A DNA stretch of 64,000 bases from Holothuria scabra. Lineage: Eukaryota > Echinodermata > Holothuroidea > Aspidochirotida > Holothuriidae. Below are positions 1 to 11,398 of the stretch, one piece after another. The stretch is taken from the NCBI GenBank assembly GCA_037179385.1, contig CM074193.1:1927931-1991930 (forward strand), in the 5' to 3' direction. The translations under genes and the position numbers were made by a program. Each line of letters opens with the position of its first letter. Positions within the stretch are counted from its first letter, which is position 1. Under the pieces are notes generated by a model. The model ran no database searches. It was not told where the DNA came from and worked only from the letters and a program-made list of their open reading frames with translations.

Positions 1-3000
1 GAGTACAGATGTCATTGTTGAAAATGCAACTGGAAGAAAAATTTAAGGAAATAAATACTTAGCATGGCATAGCCTAAACTGACATGAACCAATATGGCAA
101 AAAAGTTGAGTATCCTGGGCATGACAGCTTCTCAGCTGACTCACGAGAAACTGGTAACATTGCAGATAAAAACTTGTCAGAGTATGCCGACAGGTTTTTA
201 TACAGTATCCTAAAGGTTAGGTAATTGGTAACAAATGCTGCTGAGGAGGCTTGTAAGGGGTTTAACTTGTTATGAATTAAGCATCTTAAACCTCATCAGG
301 AAACCTTTTAAAGCCTGGTAGGCCAAGTTCATTTAAATAGGTCATTTCGCAAAACCCTTACAAACACAGATAGTATGTATTGGCAACGTAAACTAGGAGA
401 GTATGTGACTAGGCCTAACTCTGTTGTCATGTGGGGCTCTTAGGAGACTAAATCAGCTCTAACAGCTAAATAAATCACCTAGCCATATGCTTAAACTCTA
501 TTTTATACTTGACATGCACTCACCGAATCACTAGACTTTCAAACATCAAATATAATGAGGGGATCTCACACGGATTGCATTATGCTTCACAACAACGTAA
601 AAAGATTGATGTGTATGTGTCGGAGCCAATTTACAATCTCCCGGGCCGGGACTACTTCACAGAGCTGTACGGTAGCCCTAATATAACATCCTTGTACTGT
701 GTTCATCCAGAGGGTTTGACTTTGGAATAATACAATGCACGGTTTTGTGTTAAAATGCCTATATTGCTCCGTTTTTTTGTTTTTTTACCGTTTTGGCCAA
801 AAAATTGCCAATTTGGCCCTAAAAATCACTCAAGCGAGAAATTGCATGACGTCTGCCCATAATTGGCTTTTACATAGCCTATGAAGTACAGAAAGCCAAG
901 TTTGGTCAACTTCCTACCAATTTGAAAATTTCAGCATTCCTGCCCTTAAGAGAGAGGTGAATTTTTTCAATTTTTTAAAAATTTTCACAAAATGAAATTT
1001 AAAGCCTATAAAGGACTTGTGCAACTCAAAGTAGGATTTGACTCACATTTTGAAGGATTTATGGCATCTTTGTGACATATTTCTCTGCTTTTCCCCATTT
1101 TATGCCTGTGCATGGACTTTGTACACTGAAAAAGGGTTTAGTGCAGGACTGAGTCACAACACTCTGCAAGGTTAATCTATTTGCAGATTTCTTCTTTCTA
1201 TCACCATGACACCTTCTTGAATTGCAGAATGGGTAATCCTTGGCCCTACAGGCATGTCTTTTGGCTGACAGGATCTATTTTAAGTCTCAAAAATGTGCAT
1301 GAGAAAACTTCAAAAGATCGAACCAGACCTCAAACCAACTTCAAAAGGGTCCACTTTGTCTCCAGATTTCTCTTCACACAAATGGTACTTATACATCCTC
1401 TGTGCAGTTTCAAAGTGAATCTTTGGGACACTACATAGAATTATAAAGAGAGATTAACAAACCTGAAAGGGATCCATGTAATGTCTGTTTGCAGTAAGGC
1501 TAGGCTTGCATCCAACTTTCATAAGTACCAGCTAAGCACACAGATTACTCAGATTTCCCTCCTTGCTACGTCCTGTGAGAACTCTGTAGCAGTCAGCACA
1601 TAAGGTTGTTCCTGAAATTACAAGTAAAAAAGAGTAATACAATTATTATGCAGAAAAAAGAGCTACTGCTAACTGATGCTCTTTCACTGCATAGCCTTCC
1701 AGACGAGCCTCCTTCTTGTATGGAATGTGACTGTCAGTATGTACAACAATCCCCTAAAAATGCAAGAGGTAAAACACTGTTTGTCGCAGTCCAACTGAGT
1801 ACAGATGTCATTGTTGAAAATGCAACTGGAAGAAAAATTTAAGGAAATAAATACTTAGCATGGCATAGCCTAAACTGACATGAACCAATATGGCAAAAAA
1901 GTTGAGTATCCTGGGCATGACAGCTTCTCAGCTGACTCACGAGAAACTGGTAACATTGCAGATAAAAACTTGTCAGAGTATGCCGACAGGTTTTTATACA
2001 GTATCCTAAAGGTTAGGTAATTGGTAACAAATGCTGCTGAGGAGGCTTGTAAGGGGTTTAACTTGTTATGAATTAAGCATCTTAAACCTCATCAGGAAAC
2101 CTTTTAAAGCCTGGTAGGCCAAGTTCATTTAAATAGGTCATTTCGCAAAACCCTTACAAACACAGATAGTATGTATTGGCAACGTAAACTAGGAGAGTAT
2201 GTGACTAGGCCTAACTCTGTTGTCATGTGGGGCTCTTAGGAGACTAAATCAGCTCTAACAGCTAAATAAATCACCTAGCCATATGCTTAAACTCTATTTT
2301 ATACTTGACATGCACTCACCGAATCACTAGACTTTCAAACATCAAATATAATGAGGGGATCTCACACGGATTGCTTTATGCTTCACAACAACGTAAAAAG
2401 ATTGATGTGTATGTGTCAGAGCCAATTTACAATCTCCCGGGCCGGGACTACTTCACAGAGCTGTACGGTAGCCCTAATATAACACCCTTGTACTGTGTTC
2501 ATCCAGAGGGTTTGACTTTGGAATAATACAATGCACGGTTTTGTGTTAAAATGCCTATATTGCTCCGTTTTTTTGTTTTTTTACCGTTTGGCCAAAAAAT
2601 TGCAAATTTGGCCCTAAAAATCACTCAAGCGAGAAATTGCATGACGTCTGCCCATAATTGGCTTTTACATAGCCTATGAAGTGCAGAAAGCCAAGTTTGG
2701 TCAACTTCCTACCGATTTGAAAATTTCAGCATTCCTGCCCTTAAGAGAGAGGTGAATTTTTTCAATTTTTTAAAAATTTTCACAAAATGAAATTTAAAGC
2801 CTATAAAGGACTTGTGCAACTCAAAGTAGGATTTGACTCACATTTTGAAGGATTTATGGCATCTTTGTGACATATTTCTCTGCTTTTCCCCATTTTATGC
2901 CTGTGCATGGACTTTGTACACTGAAAAAGGGTTTAGTGCAGGACTGAGTCACAACACTCTGCAAGGTTAATCTATTTGCAGATTTCTTCTTTCTATCACC

Positions 3001-4541
3001 ATGACACCTTCTTGAATTGCAGAATGGGTAATCCTTGGCCCTACAGGCATGTCTTTTGGCTGACAGGATCTATTTTAAGTCTCAAAAATGTGCATGAGAA
3101 AACTTCAAAAGATCGAACCAGACCTCAAACCAACTTCAAAAGGGTCCACTTTGTCTCCAGATTTCTCTTCACACAAATGGTACTTATACATCCTCTGTGC
3201 AGTTTCAAAGTGAATCTTTGGGACACTACATAGAATTATAAAGAGAGATTAACAAACCTGAAAGGGATCCATGTAATGTCTGTTTGCAGTAAGGCTAGGC
3301 TTGCATCCAACTTTCATAAGTACCAGCTAAGCACACAGATTACTCAGATTTCCCTCCTTGCTACGTCCTGTGAGAACTCTGTAGCAGTCAGCACATAAGG
3401 TTGTTCCTGAAATTACAAGTAAAAAGAGTAATACAATTATTATGCAGAAAAAAGAGCTACTGCTAACTGATGCTCTTTCACTGCATAGCCTTCCAGACGA
3501 GCCTCCTTCTTGTATGGAATGTGACTGTCAGTATGTACAACAATCCCCTAAAAATGCAAGAGGTAAAACACTGTTTGTCGCAGTCCAACTGAGTACAGAT
3601 GTCATTGTTGAAAATGCAACTGGAAGAAAAATTTAAGGAAATAAATACTTAGCATGGCATAGCCTAAACTGACATGAACCAATATGGCAAAAAAGTTGAG
3701 TATCCTGGGCATGACAGCTTCTCAGCTGACTCACGAGAAACTGGTAACATTGCAGATAAAAACTTGTCAGAGTATGCCGACAGGTTTTTATACAGTATCC
3801 TAAAGGTTAGGTAATTGGTAACAAATGCTGCTGAGGAGGCTTGTAAGGGGTTTAACTTGTTATGAATTAAGCATCTTAAACCTCATCAGGAAACCTTTTA
3901 AAGCCTGGTAGGCCAAGTTCATTTAAATAGGTCATTTCGCAAAACCCTTACAAACACAGATAGTATGTATTGGCAACGTAAACTAGGAGAGTATGTGACT
4001 AGGCCTAACTCTGTTGTCATGTGGGGCTCTTAGGAGACTAAATCAGCTCTAACAGCTAAATAAATCACCTAGCCATATGCTTAAACTCTATTTTATACTT
4101 GACATGCACTCACCGAATCACTAGACTTTCAAACATCAAATATAATGAGGGGATCTCACACGGATTGCTTTATGCTTCACAACAACGTAAAAAGATTGAT
4201 GTGTATGTGTCAGAGCCAATTTACAATCTCCCGGGCCGGGACTACTTCACAGAGCTGTACGGTAGCCCTAATATAACACCCTTGTACTGTGTTCATCCAG
4301 AGGGTTTGACTTTGGAATAATACAATGCACGGTTTTGTGTTAAAATGCCTATATTGCTCCGTTTTTTTTGTTTTTTTACCGTTTGGCCAAAAAATTGCAA
4401 ATTTGGCCCTAAAAATCACTCAAGCGAGAAACTGCATGACGTCTGCCCATAATTGGCTTTTACATAGCCTATGAAGTACAGAAAGCCAAGTTTGGTCAAC
4501 TTCCTACCGATTTGAAAATTTCAGCATTCCTGCCCTTAAGG
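1..4541. repeat. tandem array of a 1.79-kb unit, about 2.5 copies
   Basis: The sequence at position 1 recurs at 1797 and 3591, giving periods of 1796 and 1794 bases, and the similarity stops abruptly after CCCTTAAG near 4540. Copies differ by only scattered substitutions and one- or two-base indels in homopolymers. Copies two and three share variants absent from the first (an A/T difference near 591, G/A near 619, an extra T in the run near 792). One variant, in the 2680s, is private to the middle copy. Each unit carries the same short frames of 73, 85 and at least 64 codons. They resemble no protein I know and are probably incidental. The unit has no terminal inverted repeats I can see. The array continues off the left edge. 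The near-identity implies recent duplication or homogenisation, or possibly an assembly artefact. Confidence 0.95.
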
Positions 4542-5859
4542 GAGCACATTAATTGTGCTCATACATGTAGGTTGCTACTCAGCAGTCAGCAAACAATGTG
4601 AGTTAGGGAGAAAAGCACAACTGCACTTGTATTAATTTGAACCGTTCAGAGAATCCCTACAAAATTGTCACTCACATTAACTTATCTCCTTGATGGCATT
4701 CCTAAAGTACTAAACCAATGGCTAGAAACTTCAATTTTAAAGTCCTTGTAGAATGTGTAGCAAGAGATCCTCCACTCACAAATACCTACAGATACTTCAA
4801 ATTACAAATCTCAAGCAAGAATATACTAGCATTATCCCTGACTCCTTCAAGGCATGCCAGTGGTAGGCTGGTCTGAATTACATCTGCTGGACTTCCTTAC
4901 CTCAGTCAGTGTATTTAAGTATCTTTTTTCCAGGAATAACTATAGACTTGCAACATTTGGAAAATGCCTTGACTTAGACTTAAGAGTCATGAAAAACTCA
5001 CAGACTTACATTTAAAAGGCTGCATGCATGATTCAGTCTCCACAAGGTGACTTCATCTATACTAGGGGCAGTTAGTTGATTCGCCTGGTTTTTGTTGCAA
5101 AAGAAAGCAGAACGTCTTCTGTCTTCTCCAGTAGCTGCCACAGAAAGCTACAATTTGAAAGTGAACAGTTGGAATTAATGTGTAAACTACTCTTCTTGCA
5201 TATCTGCTACCAATCAAGAATACCTCCAATCCAATTGGAGTTAACAACAATGTGACTGGCTTATTTTTTAGAAAGAACAGCATTTTGAAATAGAGAACAA
5301 GCCTCAGCCAAATGGAGACTTGAAAAAATTTTTTGATTGATAACACTGTGTGTGTGGAGGGGTTTGAGGGGTGGGGATATGCCACCTTGCTTTGAACAAA
5401 ACTGTTCCAGCTAGTGGCCTCCATTAACCTCAAAATCCAGGCTACTGCTTTCTTTCCTTGCACATAGTACAAACTAGGCCTAGCCTGGGCCTATGTCATG
5501 TGTTTCAGCCTGGACCTACGTTAGGCCTAGGCTAAATGCAAAACAACCTTAGCTTAAGCTAACATTAGTGTGACTGGTAGGAATAACCCCCTACAACAAG
5601 CTAGACCATTGTTCTTGACTCAAAAATGCTATCATATCCACTTCTAGGGACAAAGTGCACAAACTTACGGCATGTGTTGACTAACGTTAACCACCAAGCA
5701 GCTGTTCGCGGAACTAGCTACTGTTTATCTAGGGTGCCTGGGGAACCTGGGGGCTATGGTGTTGTAGAATGACCACTGGAACATTCAACTATTCTTAATT
5801 ATTCATTTTCTTCCAAAAAATGTCACAAAATAGACTGCAATGGTGCACTCTTTCCAACA
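4542..5859. other. no recognisable gene; unique-looking sequence
   Basis: AT-rich sequence next to the tandem array. The longest frame (136 codons, minus, 5062-5472) has an erratic composition and no recognisable domain. Around 5475-5535 there are several AGGCCTA-type words. I see no gene here. Confidence 0.6.
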
Positions 5860-6010
5860 ATCTCAATTAGGGTACCATTTTTTACCAAAAATTGCAATTT
5901 TGACATAAAAACCGTTCAAGCATGAAATTCTGAGACGTCTCCTCAGAATCATGATTAGGACCCTAAAACAAGTCATATAAGTCTAAATTAGATGTCTTTA
6001 TATCAAAAAT
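5860..6010. repeat. diverged relative of part of the 1.79-kb tandem unit
   Basis: The order TTACC, AAAAATTGCAATTTTG, TTCAAGC, GAAATT, GACGTCT here parallels bases about 795-860 of the tandem unit, with many substitutions. It is on the same strand as the array. It suggests that this segment is an older dispersed repeat from which, or beside which, the recent array arose. Confidence 0.55.
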
Positions 6011-6519
6011 GAAGAAAATCACTTTTCTCTCTTAAGATTTCTTGCTATAAGTACAAATTAGAGGGCAGCAAACCAGCAAAAACATTCCAACATGGCAATT
6101 ATTAACCCTACAGGCCGAAGTGATCTTAGATCTTCTCTAAGTTATCTTTACAAAACGATAAGTAACTGTCCCCAAAATATTACCGTAGGATATTCAACGG
6201 CTGCATCTAATCTACCCCGCGGAGCGGACTCGGTTTGTTCACTCCCCCTTTAAGGCTTCACAAACCACCGTCGACCAAAACGAAGAGGCCTGCGCCCAAT
6301 TTAAGACGCAAACTTCATTACCATAATATGACTTATTCATGTCCTGCCTCATTTTATGCTATTGTTTTGAGCGAGTGTGTGTATTCTTGTTGTTAAAAAC
6401 TGAAGGACTATATTGAAACCTGATCGGATCCAGTACTGCGTTGCATAACCAACTGTCCAATGGGTACTACCAGGAAGTGTGCCTTACGATGTCATATCAA
6501 CTCTGTGGGTGGCATGGGC

Positions 6520-6735
6520 TACTGCATGATTTAAACGGGATCAGATGTTGCCTTCTTGTGAATATTTACTAACATTCATCCAGTCTCGGGGCCACATATT
6601 TCTATGACTATCCAAAGAATCTGTTTGGTGTTCACTTTGGCAGACTTGGTGCGGACTGATATGACTGAACAAGGAATATGCCCTACAGTCTGCTACGCAG
6701 GCAACATCTAAGCTTGCAGACAATATACCTGCTGG
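6520..6735. repeat. dispersed repeat, diverged copy also near 56535-56735
   Basis: Shared blocks in the same order and on the same strand: TTTAAAC, CAGATGTTGC, AACATTCA, then TATGA(C/A)TATCCAAAGAAT, and finally GAATATG followed by ACAG and GCTACG. The two copies are strongly diverged. The family is unidentified and I see no clear ends. The sequence from 6740 to 7560 holds nothing else I can identify. Confidence 0.5.
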
Positions 6736-7564
6736 TTCGTGTTCTTTCGAAATCGTCTTTAAAGAAACTCTCTGCTTGACTCATTGTTTTTGTTGCCAAC
6801 TATTCCCTTTGAAATTCTTGAAATAATAACCAGTGTGAGAAATACTTCATCTGTCTGTGTTGATAAAATCCCCATGTGTTTATAAAAGGAAGTGTCACAT
6901 TTACTATGTAGACCCATTTCTTGTGTCTTCAAGTTTGACTTATCTTGGCCTAATAGAAGTTCCCTACAGTTAAATTAGTGGGATAATTACCCTTTTCAAA
7001 TATTGGAGTAATAGTTTGCTTTTCGTCTATTTCTGTATTGCCATGTTTGAAAAATTGTTTGAAAAACTCAGTGTATGACCAGTCATATTTACAAATAAAC
7101 TTAACGTTAGTCAATTAAGTAATTGCAAAACTGATACTACTTCCATGGCAGATTTCAATGCAGTCAGTTAGTAGATTACATAATTGGGAATTTAAATAGA
7201 AAAAAAAAACAATCTCCTTTTTCTAAGATTCTTGAAAGGTCAATGACACAGTAATCATTAAGTTCATATTCATACTGTATGCTTTCACAGTATGGTAGTC
7301 TACACGAGGATTTGCAAACAATTGGTTCAGTACCCCCTCCCTCTCTCATTGACGCAACTCAGTCTCTTACGGAAAATTTATTTCAGAATTCATTTCAAAA
7401 TTTATTGCTTGCGATAGAATTGATAATTATGGCTGGATAGATAATTTTGTTGTCTTATATTTGTCTTAAAAAGAAACGTTTCTGAATGCTGCATGACAAA
7501 GTTGCTTTGGCAAAACTGTCAGTTACTCTTCAATTGTCAACACACATTTTCGTTAATGGGTTAA

Positions 7565-7850
7565 AGGCAGTTATCACTTCTCACACCAAACTGCAATTTT
7601 TGCAGTAAACCCACAGATATTCTCAACTGACACGGGTTTTTGATTGACAGTAAGTTCAAAACATACAAAGTACTGTAGCTCATATTACCCAACTTGGTCT
7701 TAGGGTTTTGCATACTCATGCCGAATCAGCTTGAATACTAGATTGACGTTTTGTCTAGCTGAGAATGAGATAAAGACAATTGTGGTAAGGGCTTAACTAT
7801 TCTTGATGGGTTAAGAGAATTGAAACTGTTTGGGTGAGAGGACTAAGGCT
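7565..7850. mobile_element. TTAA-target foldback MITE (family 1, TCTCACCCAAAC ends)
   Basis: It is flanked by TTAA on the left and TTAT on the right. The ends are imperfect inverted repeats of the form AGG-N-GTTATC...TCTCAC-CAAAC. It shares ends and part of its interior (GGTTAAGAGAATTG...CTGTTTG) with copies at 37672-37965 and 53410-53567. No coding capacity. TTAA duplications fit piggyBac- or Kolobok-type transposases. Confidence 0.75.
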
Positions 7851-8059
7851 TTATGTAATCGTGAGCACTTTGTGAATGTCAATGGAGTTGTCTCGTGTTG
7901 TAATTTTGTAACACGTGGTGTTCCTGGTATTTTTGTTAATGATCCCCACGTCTGCTCAAAACTCTTTAGTTTTGTTTTTTAGCTGTGGACGCAAGTATTT
8001 TTGTTAAGTCTGATGATCCAAAGTACTTTACAAAAGTTATTAACATAGTTGGTGTTTTA

Positions 8060-8250
8060 AGGTTTTCTAACCAACTGGTATAAATTAGGCCGGCCACACC
8101 CTTCGTGCAGTTGTAGCTAACAGACTAGTTTCTCCTTTTTCCATTGCTTATGCTAAGCACCAAGCACAACGACAGTAGGCTTCATTTTTGAAGTATTCAG
8201 TTTATGACTTGTTCGGGAGTTTAACTTTAGACCTCCCGAAATTATGCATA
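8060..8250 (-). mobile_element. decayed tRNA-headed SINE remnant
   Basis: The body matches the better copy at 38735-38980 in the same orientation: a TCCATTGCTTATGC block, a CACAA-GACAGTA block, then a TTTTGA-GTATT block and TATGACTTG. The tRNA-like head has decayed but keeps remnants of the paired CCCGAA/CTCCCG segments near 8210-8245. Confidence 0.55.
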
Positions 8251-8411
8251 AAGGAATGAAAATTGTTTGTGGTTGGTTCAATGTAAACAAAGTATCTCTA
8301 GCCACCAGTGAGAACATTTTTGTATGTATTCAACCTCATTAATATTGCGGTAAAGAATCAATGTAATTTATAATTTTTGATATATTGCAGCACAGCAACG
8401 ATTTGTAGCTG

Positions 8412-11386
8412 CAGGGTTTTCCCTGGGCCTTTTGAACGTCGCGCCCGCGACGTTCAAGCTTCAAAATCAAAGAGGCCGCGACGTTCAAAATGTTCAAAAT
8501 TGCTGCCAGCTAGCCTCCATAATTTTTCTCCTTTCTGTCAACGATTGCTTTTGTTGTTAATAAAATAAACGACAAAATCATTGACTTATTTGTAAAACTG
8601 GAACTAACTTTTTTAACTTCCATTCACATACTACTGCATGCGAGTCGGAGCTCTGTATGTGTATCCTACTACTGAACAAATAACACCAGTATTACTAGCC
8701 TGCATTTGCCCTCGTAGGCTCCTATCAGGAAACTGTTGCGCTCACTACTGAGCACAGTAGCTACGTGGCACAACACGACTTGCACGACCAAAACACAAAC
8801 CCCGTTTTGCAGGTTAGAGGCGGGGCTAATGTCTCAGATTTGGGAAATTATCAAACAAACGAACGAGCCATGTCATTGTATCTTAACGATGAAATCCCAC
8901 ATATTTCCTGTTACTTCGTTCCTAAAACTTACGCCGTAATTCAGAAAATCGGAAAATAAAGTTGTGCGAACGTACACAGCAGTCTAACCCCCTCTCCCCT
9001 CCCCTCAGTAAATACTCTATCTCTAAACTGTTTTGCCGGACTACAACCAAAATTTGGGGAATTTGATCGTAGCACAAATGCAATGGGAGTATTAGAATTC
9101 TATACGAAGACGATTGGTTTCTACACGTAATTCCTACACAGTAAAACTGCACTGACGATGTCGCGAGAGTGATTGGCTGATTAAAAGCAATAATGAACCA
9201 ATCACGATGTTACGATGTTTCTTACGCAGAGGTAACTTAAAATAAGTGCAATGGAACTTATGTGTATGATGTCATAGAACCCTTGTTTTCCCAACATGTT
9301 TTCATAAAAGATCGGTACGCACACAATCTGTGATTAATGCTTGCGGCATTGTGCTCCATTGCTTTTATAAATTCTGGCATTCACCCGATCATTACCACCG
9401 ATTAGGCTATTTGCAAACTGAAAAAGGGGCTAAAATATACTTGAAACTTGCCCTTAGTTTCGTAAAGTTCCCGTAAACTCAATCCTTCAACTTCCCACCA
9501 AAACGCATTGCATTGATAATCACAAATGTAAAATTTTACCATGGAAGTGCCATGGAAGTGATCGTTTGATATTTTCCGCTGTAACCCTGTAGTATTACAT
9601 GGAATTAGATTTAGAGTGGATTTAGATTTGCATTCAATGTGTTTTCTTTGCTTTCTCACAGAAAGCGCCGCGTAAGTTGCTGTTCAAACTGTTCTGCACA
9701 AAACAAATTGCACAGACTATGGAGCTGCACTGTTTCACCTTTTCTTTTCAAATCCCCAAGCTTAGCATACATGTCTGTGCACGTTTTGTACACGTACCTC
9801 CTAGAATCTTGTGAAGTTCGGTGCTTATTATCTTGCATAAATTAAGTCATTTCTAGCATTCCTTCAGTAATGTTATTTACAGTAGAACTTTTGCAATGTT
9901 GTCATACGACGTCATTGCAAACAAAAACAGTAGGTGCGTTCGATTTAGCGGCTCGAGCCGGCTCAACTGGCTCAAGCAGCGACCGATCTTTCGGAAAAGT
10001 TATCTTAACGTCATCAAAACGTCACAACTTGAGCCGGCCAAAACGACCAGCCCTCCGAGGTGGTCTAGTTGAGCCCGTGACGTATTTTACGTCACATTTC
10101 GTCCAGTCAAGATACTGGTTGAGCCAGTTGAGCTGGACCGAGCCGCTAAATCGAACGCACCTAGTGATGCACATGGTCCCGTGCAGCAAACTTCTTGGCC
10201 CGCGCATGCAGTAGACTTAAGTGCGTGTCCGTTTATTCCACCAAACAAGACGTCATGTTTTGCTTAATGACATCATATGCATACGATCCATTTCAAAATT
10301 TAAATTGGTCCCTGCATCGTGATTGGTTCAGTTTCGTTGATTCTAGCCAGCCAATCAAAACTCGCGCCTTCGCCTATGTGATTTAGTGTGTGAAAATACT
10401 CGGTCTCGAGACAAGTTTTCACGTTGAGTTTGTGTTACGACGATCGCCGGCTAGCGCAGCTGGGCGAGCCCCGTGCCAAATTCACCATGAAACGGCATCA
10501 CAAATCTCTGCGTACGTGGATTTTTTCGGGGATCTGACTAAAGTTGCAAATTCTTTTTAAACAAGACGTAAGTTTTGGACTAGAACTGCTTAAAATGTAC
10601 GGGGATATTTATATCCGAAAGGAACCACAAGATACGTTAATCGGGTGCAATTGTTTTCTGCCCAGAACTGCTAAGATTATCATGAATGATTGCTCTATAC
10701 ATGGGGTTCGCTAAAGCAGGAAAGAAGCTACAGTACATTAACTACAACCCAGTGCAGTGAAACAATGCAAATGTTCTGACATGATTGGGGAATGAAAACT
10801 AGACAGAGAACGAAGTTGGCCTAAGAAATAAATTATCAGAGGGCATGTATTTAACGGTTGATTTGTATCTCCACGTGTGAAGTGAAAATATTACGCCTAC
10901 AAAAATGGTATCCCGTTCGTAAAACGAACGGAAATATCCCCAATATTTTCTGTTCTGAGCTGGTAATATTGCAAGCCGACCCGGGCCCAATCATGTCAAT
11001 TTTGGTGAGCGACGTGCGCGAAATAACGGCCAACCGGGGGTAAAAATCGTCCGGTGCCAGCGCTCAATAAAAGCCATGCCGATGAACCAAAACTTTTGAA
11101 GCAGAAATTACGGTGATATAAAGCCAATGTGACCGCTACCACTTGATCAAAATTTGTACGAATGTGAGTTTCTGTGCTAATATTTTTGCCTCAACTTACA
11201 GAAATGGTGTTGACGAATTTGCCTCAAAAGTGTCACCATTTTCGGTCTAGGGACTTGCATATGTCACAAAATTTCCAAAAGGGGAGGGGGACACCCCCTC
11301 CCCTTATACCCCTCCCCCAGGCCGGCGATCCACCTATGGACGCGTCAGATGCGCGACGTTCAATTCTAAACCCAGGGGAAACCCTG
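8412..11386. mobile_element. 2.98-kb terminal-inverted-repeat DNA transposon, non-autonomous
   Basis: The left end CAGGGTTTTCCCTGGG and the reverse complement of the right end CAGGGTTTCCCCTGGG match, followed in both by a TTGAACGTCGCGC block, giving roughly 35-40 bp of inverted end. AGCTG directly precedes the left end and directly follows the right end, a possible 5-bp target duplication. The CAGGG start is common in hAT elements, but hAT duplications are 8 bp, so the superfamily is open. No transposase frame is visible. The interior near 10300-10410 has paired CCAAT/ATTGG motifs in a more CpG-rich context, perhaps a remnant promoter. A MITE is nested at 9931-10163. Confidence 0.75.
9931..10163. 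mobile_element. 233-bp MITE with 45-bp inverted ends
   Basis: The left arm starts TAGGTGCGTTCGATTTAGCG and the right arm is its reverse complement. About 45 bp per arm pair with a few mismatches in the middle of the arm (GAGCCGG versus GTCCAG). It is GC-richer than its surroundings. No clear target-site duplication is visible. Such ends are typical of small hAT- or PIF-type MITEs. The frames predicted across it are by-products of the palindrome. Confidence 0.85.
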
Positions 11387-11398
11387 AGCTGGTTTTAA

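Noticed and set aside
5062..5472. 136-codon minus-strand frame
   Set aside because: Erratic composition, no domain, no splice context, and it lies in unique AT-rich DNA beside a repeat. Most likely chance.
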